Notes: generated by a model not told the origin, from the sequence alone. A DNA stretch of 46,905 nucleotides from Caulobacter sp. UNC279MFTsu5.1 (GCF_900114015.1 NZ_FORN01000046.1:1-46905), one strand, 5' to 3'; positions 8,139-16,587 are shown, counted from the stretch's first letter. A program made the numbers and translations.

Positions 8139-8747
8139 TTAAGCGGCGTCCGCCACGGCGCGATGTCCTTGCATCAACAGTTCGCAGTTCAGCGTCAGAT
8201 TGGCCGCCGGACCGACCGCGCCCAGGCTGTGCCAACTGGCGCCGACCCCTTCGATCAGGAGCAGCAGGCCGTCGGCGAGTGACACGGGCGCGCCGAAGCC
8301 GGCCCGCCTGGCCGTTTCGATCAGGTGATCGCGCAGCCGGGTCTTGTAGAGCCTGCCGACCCGGCGGATCGGATGGTCCTGGTCGCTGATTTCGGCCTCG
8401 AGATTGGACAGGAGCCATCCGCGGTAGCTTGGATGCGTCGCCTTGGCGGCGGCGGCCGTCACGACCGCGCGGATCTGCGCCAAGGGTTTGTCGGGGAGCT
8501 GCCTGGCGATGATCATCAGTTCGTCGAGATCCTCGAGGGCGAGCTTGGTCAGGCAGGCGGCGGCCAGATCGTCCTTGGACTGAAAATATCGGTACAGGGT
8601 CGTCTTGGTGACGCCGCTGCGGGCGGCGATGTCGTCGACGCCGATCGCCCGAAAGCCATGCTGGTAGAAGAGTTCCGTGGCCGCATCGATCAAACGATCG
8701 GGCGCCGGTCGGTGGGGGAGGTCTGAGGTCTGGGGCTTGGTTTTCAC
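8139..8747 (-). CDS. TetR/AcrR family transcriptional regulator
   Basis: Repressor-type regulator of about 202 residues. The N-terminal TetR helix-turn-helix is clear: RLIDAATELFYQHGFRAIG, then VDDIAARSGVTKTTLYRYF and QSKDDLAAA. The C-terminal ligand domain is not assignable to a particular inducer. GTG 8747 was chosen because AAGGAT lies about 8 bases upstream and it places the HTH at a normal distance; the frame stays open to 8831. It follows emrB on the same strand after a 156-bp gap holding two hairpin repeats, so it may or may not share that transcript. A different TetR gene lies divergent to the efflux operon and is the better candidate for its local repressor. Confidence 0.88.
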   Translation of the reverse strand: MKTKPQTSDLPHRPAPDRLIDAATELFYQHGFRAIGVDDIAARSGVTKTTLYRYFQSKDDLAAACLTKLALEDLDELMIIARQLPDKPLAQIRAVVTAAAAKATHPSYRGWLLSNLEAEISDQDHPIRRVGRLYKTRLRDHLIETARRAGFGAPVSLADGLLLLIEGVGASWHSLGAVGPAANLTLNCELLMQGHRAVADAA

Positions 8748-8789
8748 AATCGAGATCCTTGTGGAAACACCTTGAGACGGAGAGCGCGC

Positions 8790-8841
8790 TAGAGCGCGTG
8801 GGGTGAAGGCGGGAGCGGTTTCGCTCGCCAAATGCGCTCTA
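8790..8841. repeat. Palindromic intergenic repeat 1
   Basis: Outer arms TAGAGCGC (8790-8797) and GCGCTCTA (8834-8841) enclose an inner hairpin GCGGGAGCG / CGCTCGC around a GTTT loop. This belongs to the TAGAGC/GCTCTA-ended palindromic elements common between alphaproteobacterial genes. It sits between tetR and emrB, back to back with a second palindrome. Confidence 0.6.
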
Positions 8842-8853
8842 AGCTCTTTGAAT

Positions 8854-8907
8854 CTAGAGCCTGTTTATCGGGTTCGGATGGTTTCATCTGAACCCGACAG
8901 GCTCTAG
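8854..8907. repeat. Palindromic intergenic repeat 2, overlapping the emrB stop
   Basis: Arms CTAGAGCCTGT + CGGGTTCGGATG (8854-8880) and CATCTGAACCCGACAGGCTCTAG (inverted, 8885-8907, given here as its complementing arm in pieces: CATCTGAACCCG then ACAGGCTCTAG) pair over about 23 bp, with a TTAT bulge on the left and one mismatch. The right end contains the TAG stop of emrB, so the element forms the immediate 3' end of that transcript and may act as a terminator or RNA-stability hairpin. Confidence 0.65.
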
Positions 8908-10457
8908 TGCGCCGCCGACGTGTCGGCCACCCGGGTGGGGCGTGGCGCCAGCCAGATGATGAAGGCGGCGGCGATGAACAGCGCGGCCATCGCCAGGAAC
9001 ACCTGGTTGGTGGCCAGCATCACGCCCTGGCCCTGGACCAACTGCTCGAGATTGCCCCGCGCCTGATCGGGCGACAGGCCGCTGGCCGTCATCTGGTCCA
9101 TCGCGTCCTGCGCGCCGTTCAGCAGGCCCGACAGCTCGCTGCGGTTGCGGCTGGCGCTGTCGGACCACACCGTGGTGACCATCGATGTCGCGACGGCGCC
9201 CGAGAGCGTGCGGCAGAAGTTCATAAGGCCCGCAGCGCTGGCGGTTTCCGGCTCGTTGACGCTAGCCAGGGCCAGGCCGGTCAGTGGCACGAAGAAGAAC
9301 GGCATGCCAAAGCCCATGAGCAGCAGCCAGTGGCCGATATCGAAGAAGCCCATGTCCGAGTTGGCCAGGCTGCGCATGTAGGCGATCACGCCCATCCAGA
9401 TCAGGCCCATGAACACCAGCCGCCGCGGATCGACCTTGGCCGACAGGCCGGCCGCGAGTGGGGCGACCATCACCGCCGTCACCCCCAGCAGCGCCGAGAC
9501 GTAGCCGGCCCAGGTGGCCGTGTAGCCCATGTTCTGCTGCAGCCAGAGCGGGGTCAGCACGTTGATGCCGAAGAAGGCTCCGAAGGCGGCGCTGAGGGTG
9601 GTGACGCTGGCGGTGAAGCCGCGATGGCGGAACACCCGCAGGTCGACGATCGGGTTCTTTTCGGTCAACTCCCAGATCAGGAACGCCGCGAAGCCGATCG
9701 CCGCGACGATGGCCAGGCCCGTGATCATCGGCGAGGCGAACCAGTCGTGCTCCTTGCCCAAGTCCAGCATGACCTGCAGGGCGCCGACCCAGACGATCAG
9801 CAGGCCCAGGCCCACCAAGTCGACCCGAGCCCTGGCCAGCGGCGTCTCATGGTTGCGCAGCAGCCGCCAGGCGAACCAGCTGCAGATCGCCGCCACCGGC
9901 ACGTTGATCCAGAAGATGAAGGCCCAGCCGACGTTGTCGCACAGGGTTCCGCCCAGGATCGGGCCGAGGATGGGCGCGACCAGGGTGGTCATGGCCCACA
10001 GCCCGGTGGCGGCCGCGGCGTATTTCTTGGGAAAGACACGCAGCAGCAGGGTCTGTGACAGCGGCATCAATGGACCGCCGCAGGCGCCTTGCAACACCCG
10101 GAACAGCACCAGCAGGCTCAGCGAGGGGGCCAGGCCGCACAGGAACGAGAAGAGCCCGAACCCGATCATCCCGGCCACGAAAACCTTAACCGCGCCGAAG
10201 CGCGCCGACAGCCAGCCGGTCAGCGGCACGACCACGGCCTCGGCCACCGCATAGGAGGTGATCACCCAGGTGCCTTGGCTGGGCGAGACGGCCAGGGCGC
10301 CGGAAATGTTCGACACCGAAACATTGGCGATGGTGGTGTCGAGCACCACCAGGAAGTTGGCGGCCGCCAGAACCAGGCCGGCGAAGATCATCGCCGGTCC
10401 GGTGAGGGGCGCGGGGGATGTCGCCGAAGCGGCGACAGCGGCGGGGGCCTTGGCCAT
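8904..10457 (-). CDS. emrB: DHA2-family MFS drug efflux permease (EmrB/QacA type)
   Basis: Inner-membrane proton-driven efflux pump of 517 residues with about 14 hydrophobic helices, as in the DHA2 family. Motif D1/C-like features are present: LVVLDTTIANVSVSNISG in helix 1, GTWVITSYAVAEA in helix 2, the GWLSARFGAVKVF loop (motif A-like), and GPILGGTLCDNVGWAFIFW (antiporter motif C region). AGGA sits about 8 bases before ATG 10457. It follows emrA by 40 bp in an operon OMF-emrA-emrB; together they should span both membranes and export lipophilic or amphipathic toxic compounds. The stop codon lies inside a palindromic repeat. Confidence 0.93.
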   Translation of the reverse strand: MAKAPAAVAASATSPAPLTGPAMIFAGLVLAAANFLVVLDTTIANVSVSNISGALAVSPSQGTWVITSYAVAEAVVVPLTGWLSARFGAVKVFVAGMIGFGLFSFLCGLAPSLSLLVLFRVLQGACGGPLMPLSQTLLLRVFPKKYAAAATGLWAMTTLVAPILGPILGGTLCDNVGWAFIFWINVPVAAICSWFAWRLLRNHETPLARARVDLVGLGLLIVWVGALQVMLDLGKEHDWFASPMITGLAIVAAIGFAAFLIWELTEKNPIVDLRVFRHRGFTASVTTLSAAFGAFFGINVLTPLWLQQNMGYTATWAGYVSALLGVTAVMVAPLAAGLSAKVDPRRLVFMGLIWMGVIAYMRSLANSDMGFFDIGHWLLLMGFGMPFFFVPLTGLALASVNEPETASAAGLMNFCRTLSGAVATSMVTTVWSDSASRNRSELSGLLNGAQDAMDQMTASGLSPDQARGNLEQLVQGQGVMLATNQVFLAMAALFIAAAFIIWLAPRPTRVADTSAAH

Positions 10458-10497
10458 GACGGCGGTCCTTGGCTGTGCGAGGGGCGGATGCGGGTGG

Positions 10498-11649
10498 TCA
10501 GCGGGCGGTGTTGATGGTCGCCTTCATCGACAGGCCCACGCGCAGCGGGTGGGCCTCAAGGTCGGCGGGATCGATGGCGACGCGGACGGGCAGGCGCTGG
10601 ACGACCTTGATCCAGTTGCCGGTGGCGTTCTGGGCGGGGATCAGGGCGAAGGCCGAGCCGGTGCCGCCCGACAGTCCAACGACCGTGCCGCGATACTTGA
10701 CCGAACCGCCGTAGAGATCGGCCTCCAGCTCGACCGGCTGGCCGATCCTGACCTTGCGCAGCTGGCCTTCCTTGAAGTTGGCGTCGACATAGGCCTGTTG
10801 CACGGGAACGACCTGCATCAGGACCGCGCCGGCGGCGACCCTCTGCCCGACCTGGACGTTGCGACGGGTCACGACGCCGTCGATCGGCGCGCGGATGACG
10901 GTTCGGGCCAGGTCCACCGATGCCTGGTCGACCCGGGCGCGCGCCGCGGCGACCTCGGGATTGGTGTCGATGTTCGTTCCGTCGGTCAGGACGGTGTTGG
11001 CGGCCAGCGAGCCAGCGGCGGCGGCGCGGTTGGCGACGGCCTGGACCTGGGCGGCCTTGGCCGAGGCGAAGGCCGCCTGGGCGTTGGCGAAGGCGTTCTG
11101 GGCGCGGGTCAGTTCGTCGCCCGACACCGCGCCGGTGACGGCCAGGGCCTTGCGGCGATCAAGGTCGACGCGGGTCCGGTCAAGGTCGGCCTGGGCGCCG
11201 GTCAGGGTTGCGGCGGCCCGGTTCTCGTCGGCGTCGCGAGCGGCGATCTGGGCCGACAGGCTCCGGTCGGTGGCCAGATAGCCACGCACTTTGCGCTGGG
11301 CCCTGGCCAGGTCGGCCTGGGCTGAGGCCAGGGCGATCCTGGCGTCGGTGTCGTCGAGCACGACCAAGACCTGGCCCCGCTTGACGGCCTGGGTGTCGTT
11401 GACCGTGACTTCGCGCACCGGACCGCCGACCAGAGGGGTGACCTGGGCGACATAGGCGCCGACATAGGCGTTGTCGGTCTCGACGTGATGCGAGCCGACC
11501 AGGGCGTAGTAGGCGCCGTAACCGGCCGCACCGAGCAGGACGGCGGCGGCCAGGCCGGCGAACAGGACCTTGCGCTTGCCGTGGGCGTTCGCGTCGGACG
11601 AAAGGGCGGCGGTGGTCTGGGTCTCAGGCGTGTCTTGAGAGTCAAACAT
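10498..11649 (-). CDS. emrA: HlyD-family membrane fusion protein (EmrA type)
   Basis: Periplasmic adaptor of the tripartite EmrAB pump, 383 residues. One N-terminal membrane anchor (KVLFAGLAAAVLLGAAGYGAY, about residues 26-47) is followed by the lipoyl half VETDNAYVGAYVAQVTPLVGG, a long Ala/Gln/Arg-rich coiled-coil hairpin (about 110-235), and the second lipoyl half VIRAPIDGVVTRRNVQVGQ. The ending is the usual beta-barrel with RVGLSMKATINT. ATG 11649 was chosen (GGAG about 10 bases upstream); an in-frame extension to 11724 lacks protein-like sequence. It connects EmrB with the outer-membrane protein encoded just upstream. Confidence 0.92.
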   Translation of the reverse strand: MFDSQDTPETQTTAALSSDANAHGKRKVLFAGLAAAVLLGAAGYGAYYALVGSHHVETDNAYVGAYVAQVTPLVGGPVREVTVNDTQAVKRGQVLVVLDDTDARIALASAQADLARAQRKVRGYLATDRSLSAQIAARDADENRAAATLTGAQADLDRTRVDLDRRKALAVTGAVSGDELTRAQNAFANAQAAFASAKAAQVQAVANRAAAAGSLAANTVLTDGTNIDTNPEVAAARARVDQASVDLARTVIRAPIDGVVTRRNVQVGQRVAAGAVLMQVVPVQQAYVDANFKEGQLRKVRIGQPVELEADLYGGSVKYRGTVVGLSGGTGSAFALIPAQNATGNWIKVVQRLPVRVAIDPADLEAHPLRVGLSMKATINTAR

Positions 11650-11677
11650 GGGGGATGGCTCCGGGAAGGGGATGGGT

Positions 11678-13105
11678 TCAGGCGGCGTGGAAGCCGCCGC
11701 CGAGGGCGCGCACCAGGGCCACATCGAGGGTGAAGGCGCGGGCTTCGAGGTCGGCGACGGTCTGCTGGTTGGTGATCATCGCGTCCTCGGCGGTCAGGAC
11801 GTCGAGATAGGTCGACAGGCCGCCGCGATAGCGCTGCAGGGCGATGTCGTGGGCGTTGCGCGAGGCCTCGTAGGCCTTGCGGCTTTCCGACAGGCGCGCG
11901 TCCAGGGCGCGGGCGCTGACCGCGGCGTCGGCGATGTCCTGCAGCGCCCGGGTCAGGGTCCCATTGTAGCTGGCCACCGCGGCGTCGTAGTCGGCCGCCG
12001 CGCCGCGATAGTTGGCGCGCAAGGCGCCGCCGTCGAAGATCGGCAAGCGCACGGCGGGACCAATCGATCCGATGCGCGAGCCGCCTTTGGCGAAGAGGTC
12101 CAGACCAAGGGACTGCTGGCCGAAATAGGCCGCCAGATCGATGTCAGGATAGAACTGGGCCTTGGCCTCCCTGACCCGATGGGCCGAGGCTTCGGCCCGC
12201 AGGCGGGCGGCGATGACGTCGGGCCGACGGCCGATCAGGTCGGCCTGCAGGTTGGCGGGAAGGCCGAAGGCCTTCAGGGCGCCGACCTTTGGACGTTCGA
12301 TCGCCAGGCCGCGGTCGGGACCGGCCCCGAGCAGGGCGGCGATGCGATTGCGGGTCAGGCCCAGCGACTCGTCGGCGGCCGCCAGGCCGGCGCGGGCCGC
12401 GGCCAGATTGGCCTTGGCCTGCTCGGACGCGCCTTGGTTCTCCAGACCGTTTTCGCGCCGGTCGGCGGTCAGTTGGGCGGTCTGTTCGCGGGTGCGGACC
12501 GCATCCCGAGCCGCGTCACGGTCAGCGAACAACTGGGCGAGATCGGCATAGGCGGCCGCGATGTTGGTCGACAGGGTCAGGCGAGCCTGCGCCGCCTCGG
12601 CTCGCGAGGCCTGGGCGTCCGACGTCGCCGCCGCCAGGGCCGCGCGGTTCTTGCCGAAGAAGTCCAGTTCGTAGGTGAAGTCGAGGGTGGCCCGGCCGCT
12701 GTCGTTGTAGCCCTGCGGCACGAAGGCGGGCGGGATGCCGTTGTTGTAGCTCTGCTTGACGGAGGCGTAGGAGCCGTTGGCCGTCACGCTGGGCAGGGTG
12801 GCGGCCTTGGCCTGGCCCGCCAGCGCCTGGGCCTTGGCGACCCGAGCCTGGGCGGCGGCCAGGTCGGGCGAGCCGCTCAGAGCCTCGTCGATCAGGGCGT
12901 CCAGCTGTGGGTCGCCATAGGCGGCCCACCAGCGATCGGAAGGCCAGTGGGCGGCCGGGGCGGCCAGGCTGGCTTCGGCGGCGTAGGTCTGCGGCGGCTT
13001 GATCGTCTGGGCGGGCGGAAGTTTCGGAACGGCGGCGCAGGCGCAAAGGCAGCTGGCCGACAGGAGGCACGCCATCAGGGCGCGCCGGGGGGCGGGGGAG
13101 GGCAT
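11678..13105 (-). CDS. Outer-membrane efflux lipoprotein (NodT/TolC-like OMF)
   Basis: Outer-membrane channel of 475 residues. A signal peptide with lipobox (LCAC, acylated Cys about residue 23) is followed by two TolC-like halves. NodT-family landmarks: the DRWWAAYGDPQLDALIDEAL segment that opens the family, LDFTYELDFFGKNR, then NRIAALLGAGPDRG, LIGRRPDVIAARLRAEAS (the classic RRPD motif) and RLPIFDGGALRANY. First gene of the leftward operon with emrA and emrB (28-bp gap to emrA). Divergent from a TetR gene across a 114-bp region that holds two similar operator-like sites. Confidence 0.92.
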   Translation of the reverse strand: MPSPAPRRALMACLLSASCLCACAAVPKLPPAQTIKPPQTYAAEASLAAPAAHWPSDRWWAAYGDPQLDALIDEALSGSPDLAAAQARVAKAQALAGQAKAATLPSVTANGSYASVKQSYNNGIPPAFVPQGYNDSGRATLDFTYELDFFGKNRAALAAATSDAQASRAEAAQARLTLSTNIAAAYADLAQLFADRDAARDAVRTREQTAQLTADRRENGLENQGASEQAKANLAAARAGLAAADESLGLTRNRIAALLGAGPDRGLAIERPKVGALKAFGLPANLQADLIGRRPDVIAARLRAEASAHRVREAKAQFYPDIDLAAYFGQQSLGLDLFAKGGSRIGSIGPAVRLPIFDGGALRANYRGAAADYDAAVASYNGTLTRALQDIADAAVSARALDARLSESRKAYEASRNAHDIALQRYRGGLSTYLDVLTAEDAMITNQQTVADLEARAFTLDVALVRALGGGFHAA

Positions 13106-13121
13106 GTAGGGGACTTTCTAA

Positions 13122-13140
13122 GACCGTACCGTATGGTCCA
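13122..13140. promoter_or_regulatory. Operator-like site A in the OMF/tetR divergent region
   Basis: GACCGTACCGTATGGTCCA is a near-palindrome (ACCgtatGGT core) directly upstream of the OMF start at 13105. It matches site B in 13 of 19 positions, including the TAC and the complete TGGTCCA-like end. TetR-family repressors usually bind such sites between themselves and their target. Confidence 0.5.
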
Positions 13141-13171
13141 TTTATATTTTCGGATGACGTCGTCAAGCGAA

Positions 13172-13190
13172 AAGTGTACTGGTTGGTCCA
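13172..13190. promoter_or_regulatory. Operator-like site B in the OMF/tetR divergent region
   Basis: AAGTGTACTGGTTGGTCCA, same orientation as site A and exactly 50 bp from it (about five helical turns), 30 bp before the tetR start at 13220. The shared pattern is GTAC-N-G-N2-TGGTCCA. Probably the second operator for the divergent TetR. Confidence 0.48.
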
Positions 13191-13219
13191 GAAAAGATTG
13201 AGGGGCCGAGAAACGCCGC

Positions 13220-13843
13220 ATGCGGGTCAAGACCGAAGAGAGACGATTGGCCATTCTGGAGGCCGCCAAGGGCGTGTTCCTCGAGCGTGGCTATGTGGCC
13301 GCCAGCATGTCCGAGGTCGCCGCTCGGGTCGGGGGCTCCAAGCAGACCCTCTACAGCTACTTCGCGTCCAAGGAGGATCTATTGGTCGCGGTGATGCTGG
13401 AGAAGGGCGCGACGATGATCGATCCGCTGTTCGACCGCTTCCACGACAATCGTGATCTTCCCACTGGCCTGGGCGAGTTCGCGATCCAGTATCTGCGCTT
13501 CCTCAGCGATCCGGAGATCGTCGCCTTCCGACGGATCATCTATGCCGAGGGCGCCAAGTCCAATCTCGGCAAGCTCTTCTTCGAAAACGGTCCCAAGCGC
13601 GGCTGGACGCGCATGGCGGCGGATTTCAGCCGCGCCATGGATGACGGACGCATGCGCCGGGCCGACCCATGGCGGGCGGTGGCCCATTTCCTCGCCCTGT
13701 GCGAGGCCGGCCCGGCTCAAAGGCTCATGGAAGGGGCGGTGGATGCGATCGCCGAAACGGATCTGGTCGGGGCGGCCGAAGCAGCGGTCGACGTCTTCGT
13801 TCGCGCCTATGACTTGAAGGATGTGACGCCGTCTGGAGGTTGA
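13220..13843 (+). CDS. TetR/AcrR family regulator, likely repressor of the emr operon
   Basis: 207 residues. The N-terminal HTH is canonical: RLAILEAAKGVFLERGYVA, MSEVAARVGGSKQTLYSYF, ASKEDLLVAV. The C-terminal part (FRRIIYAEGAKSNLGKLFFENGP) resembles the AefR-like C-terminal domain often found in repressors of efflux pumps. A purine-rich GAGGGG lies about 14 bases before the ATG, slightly far. Divergent transcription from the OMF-emrA-emrB operon and two shared operator-like motifs in the gap make it the probable local repressor, relieved by a pump substrate (inference). Confidence 0.9.
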   Translation: MRVKTEERRLAILEAAKGVFLERGYVAASMSEVAARVGGSKQTLYSYFASKEDLLVAVMLEKGATMIDPLFDRFHDNRDLPTGLGEFAIQYLRFLSDPEIVAFRRIIYAEGAKSNLGKLFFENGPKRGWTRMAADFSRAMDDGRMRRADPWRAVAHFLALCEAGPAQRLMEGAVDAIAETDLVGAAEAAVDVFVRAYDLKDVTPSGG

Positions 13844-14031
13844 GCCGCGACGGCGGATACGGAAGCATCCCTTCGCAAGAGGGGGCGATGTCGGAGCCAT
13901 TCAGCGCGCCTGCCAAGCGCCCAAGCTTCTGGCGAGGCTAAGCGGCGCATGCTCCCGGTCTCGCGATCGAAGGTCTGCTTTTCGCGAGACTTCCAAGTCC
14001 GCTATGGGCGCGTCCCGGAAGCCGGCGCTGC

Positions 14032-14814
14032 TCACTGCATGAACCAGCCATGGCTGACCACGACCGATTGGCCGGTCAGGGCGTTGGTCGGGAAGCTCGC
14101 CAGGAACACCGCCGTGCGGGCCACATCGTCCACCGTGGTGAATTCTCCGTCGACGGTTTCCTTCAGCATCACGGTCTTGATGACCTCGTCCTCGCTGATG
14201 CCCAGCTCCTTGGCCTGTTCGGGGATCTGCTTGTCGACCAGGGGCGTGCGGACGAAGCCGGGGCAGATGATGTTGGCCCGGACCCCGTGCCTGGCGCCCT
14301 CCTTGGCGACCACCTTGGCCAGGCCTTCCAGCCCGTGCTTGGCGGTGACATAGGGGGCCTTGAGCACCGAGGCCTCCTTGGAGTGCACCGAGCCCATATA
14401 GATGACGCTGCCGCCGCGACCCTGGGCGTACATGCGCTGCAGGCAGGCGCGGGTGGTCAGGAAGGCGCCGTCCAGGTGAATGGCCAGCAGCTTCTTCCAA
14501 TCCGAGAACTTGTAGGTGTCCAGCGGCCCGACGATCTGGACGCCCGCGTTGGAGACCAGGATGTCGATCCCGCCGAACCGAGCCGCGACGGCGGCGATCC
14601 CGGTCTCGACCTGGTCCTCGTCGGTGACGTCCATGGCCACGCCGAAGGCGCGTTGGCCGCTGGGGTCGAATTCCAGGGCGGTGGCGTTGGCGGCGTCGAT
14701 GTTGAGGTCGGCGATGGCCACCTTGGTCCCGTTGGCCAGGAATTCCTTGGCGATGTCCTTGCCGATGCCGCTGGCGGCGCCGGTGATCACGGCGACCTTG
14801 TCTTGAAGGCTCAT
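14032..14814 (-). CDS. bdhA: 3-hydroxybutyrate dehydrogenase (SDR)
   Basis: Classical short-chain dehydrogenase of 260 residues, the usual length of D-3-hydroxybutyrate dehydrogenase, which oxidises 3-hydroxybutyrate to acetoacetate with NAD+. Visible: TGAASGIG cofactor motif (residues 11-18), SNAG (88-91), catalytic Ser142, Tyr155 and Lys159 (YVTAK). BdhA-like features include MGSVHSKEAS, the HGVRANIICPGFVRTPLV stretch and the C-terminal SHGWFMQ. AAAGGA sits 6 bases before ATG 14814. The ATG overlaps the stop of the patatin-like gene upstream, so the two are translationally coupled. This links ketone-body or polyhydroxybutyrate turnover with lipid hydrolysis. Confidence 0.9.
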   Translation of the reverse strand: MSLQDKVAVITGAASGIGKDIAKEFLANGTKVAIADLNIDAANATALEFDPSGQRAFGVAMDVTDEDQVETGIAAVAARFGGIDILVSNAGVQIVGPLDTYKFSDWKKLLAIHLDGAFLTTRACLQRMYAQGRGGSVIYMGSVHSKEASVLKAPYVTAKHGLEGLAKVVAKEGARHGVRANIICPGFVRTPLVDKQIPEQAKELGISEDEVIKTVMLKETVDGEFTTVDDVARTAVFLASFPTNALTGQSVVVSHGWFMQ

Positions 14815-16028
14815 GGTCGGTCCTTTCCGGGGGAGGAAGCGGGCTTGGGGGTCGTGAAGTCGAAGGTCTGGACCGAGTGGGCCGCGGTCGGCGGGGTCAG
14901 GACCTCGGGGTGGGCCAGGGTGAGCAGGGCGTCGCGGCGGCCGGCGTCCCAGTGCTCCTCCATCGTCCGACGCGAGAACTCGTAGTCCTTCGACTGGCCC
15001 TCGTAGGTGGCCGAGCGGTAGACCAGCTGGACGATGTTGTAGACGGCGGGGTCGGACGCCTGGGCCAGGAGCTGGGCCTGGGGCGTGGCCGCCAGTTGCG
15101 GCGGCATCTGGGCCAGCAGTTCGTTGAAGGCGGCGCGCAGTTTCTGAATCCGCTTGAAGCTGTCGGTCGCCGCGCGGGTGCGGCTGGAGAACTGCACCTC
15201 CTTCATCCGCACCGCCACCTCCGACAGGTCGCGCGGCAGCACGCCCTGGGCGCTCCACAGGTCGACCTGGAAGATCAGAGTGTCGAGGTCCGACCGCGCC
15301 GAAAGCACCCAGTCCAGCGGGGTGTTGGAGACCATACCGCCGTCCCAGTAGAACTCGCCGTCGATCTCCACCGCGTCGAAGGCCGGAGGCAGGGCGCCGC
15401 TGGCCATGATGTGCTCGGGGCCGATGGTGTCGGTCTCGTTGTCGAAATAGGCGAAGTTGCCGGAGCGGACGTTCACCGCGCCGACGCTGAAGCGCATGGT
15501 CCTGGCGTTGATGCGGTCGAAATCGACCAGCCGCTCCAGAGTGGGCTTGAGGGCCGAGGTGTCGTACCAGCTGGTCGCGCCCGGAGCGCCGGCCAGCCGC
15601 AGAAACGGCGGCGGGGCCCGCGGGGTGAAGAACCCGGGCACGCCCTTGGCCGCGATCTGGCCAGCCGACAGCTGGTTGACCCAGCCGCGCGCGGCGTCGC
15701 CGTTCAGCAGGTCGGTCCAGCCGCTGACCCAGCCGCAGTCGCGGGGCTGGCTGACCAGCTCCCAGAACGCGCGCAGCTTGGCGACGCGATGTTCACGCGG
15801 ATTGCCGGCGATGATCGCGCTGTTGATCGCTCCGATCGAGATGCCGGCGATCCAGGTCGGCTCGACATTGGCGTCAAGGAGGGCCTCGTAAACCCCGGCC
15901 TGATAGGCGCCGAGCGCGCCGCCGCCTTGCAGCAGTAGGGCGACGCTCTCGAAGGCGGTGGCGTTGGCTTTAGGGTGCTCGGCCGGGGCGACCGCCCCCC
16001 GGCGCCTTGGCTGGAGCCGGCTATTCAC
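14811..16028 (-). CDS. Patatin-like phospholipase with C-terminal DUF3734-like region
   Basis: Ser-Asp dyad acyl hydrolase of about 405 residues. The patatin motifs are complete: oxyanion loop GGGALGAYQAG (about 35-45), nucleophile elbow GISIGAINS with Ser64, and the dyad Asp in FYWDGGMVSNTP near residue 217. The C-terminal third (YRSATYEGQSKDYEFSRRT) matches the DUF3734 extension of this subgroup, with the conserved segment before a Met-Glu-His-Trp. Start is GTG 16028, overlapping the end of the upstream gene by 8 bp; its TGA overlaps the bdhA ATG. Members act on phospholipids or acyl esters. Being coupled to bdhA it may act on polyhydroxybutyrate granules or oligomers, which is inference. 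Confidence 0.88.
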   Translation of the reverse strand: MNSRLQPRRRGAVAPAEHPKANATAFESVALLLQGGGALGAYQAGVYEALLDANVEPTWIAGISIGAINSAIIAGNPREHRVAKLRAFWELVSQPRDCGWVSGWTDLLNGDAARGWVNQLSAGQIAAKGVPGFFTPRAPPPFLRLAGAPGATSWYDTSALKPTLERLVDFDRINARTMRFSVGAVNVRSGNFAYFDNETDTIGPEHIMASGALPPAFDAVEIDGEFYWDGGMVSNTPLDWVLSARSDLDTLIFQVDLWSAQGVLPRDLSEVAVRMKEVQFSSRTRAATDSFKRIQKLRAAFNELLAQMPPQLAATPQAQLLAQASDPAVYNIVQLVYRSATYEGQSKDYEFSRRTMEEHWDAGRRDALLTLAHPEVLTPPTAAHSVQTFDFTTPKPASSPGKDRP

Positions 16029-16587
16029 GTTCGGGGACTGGGACGTTGAAGCCGTTGAGGGTGACCGAGACCAGGGCGTAGAGGCCGACCAGGTAGATCA
16101 ACTCGTTGGCGCCGTGCTGGCCGAAAGTTTTGACTGCCAGGGCGTACAGCGGCTCGGGCAGGACGCCGCCGCGGCTCAGGGCGTAGGCCACGTCGAAGGC
16201 GATGCTCTCGTCCGGGGCCAGGTCGCTGGGCTTGAGGTCAGCGACCAGGGTGGCTAGGCGCTCGGCCGGCATGCCCTCGCGCTCGGCGACGGCGATGTGG
16301 GCGTAGATCTCGTAGGCGGCGTCATAGCGAGCCCCGACCACCAGGATGGCGATCTGCCGGACATTGTCGGGCAGCACGGCGTTGGCGGTCATGGCCAGGG
16401 TGAAGTCCCAGATCGCCTTGCCGATCGCCGGCTCGTGCAGCCACGGGTTCCACGGCCCCATCAGCGCGCCGTCCTCGCGCTGGACCTTGAAGGCGTTGAA
16501 GTGGCCGGCGATCCCCTGTCGCATGTCGTCGTAGAGCGGTTTCTGTTCGGGGGAGAGGTCGGCGGGAGCGATCAGGGGAAGGCGCAT
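16021..16587 (-). CDS. Carboxymuconolactone decarboxylase (AhpD-fold) family protein
   Basis: 188-residue all-helical protein of the CMD/AhpD superfamily. The core is AIWDFTLAMTANAVLPDN..., then QIAILVVGARYDAAYEIYAHIAVAEREGM, containing the family's Tyr-x2-Tyr-x-His pattern; the CxxC of AhpD-type peroxidases is absent, so it is not an alkylhydroperoxidase. Real 4-carboxymuconolactone decarboxylases are shorter and occur with pca genes, which are absent here, so its reaction is unknown. AGGAT lies 5 bases before ATG 16587. It is the first gene of the coupled series with the patatin-like lipase and bdhA. Confidence 0.82.
   Translation of the reverse strand: MRLPLIAPADLSPEQKPLYDDMRQGIAGHFNAFKVQREDGALMGPWNPWLHEPAIGKAIWDFTLAMTANAVLPDNVRQIAILVVGARYDAAYEIYAHIAVAEREGMPAERLATLVADLKPSDLAPDESIAFDVAYALSRGGVLPEPLYALAVKTFGQHGANELIYLVGLYALVSVTLNGFNVPVPERE

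Noticed and set aside
7749..8282. Plus-strand frame in the gap beside tetR
   Set aside because: No ribosome-binding site or domain; its 3' part is antisense to the tetR gene.
11648..13201. Plus-strand open frame of about 517 codons opposite the OMF gene
   Set aside because: Gly/Arg/Val-rich shadow; the OMF on the minus strand has lipobox and RRPD motif.
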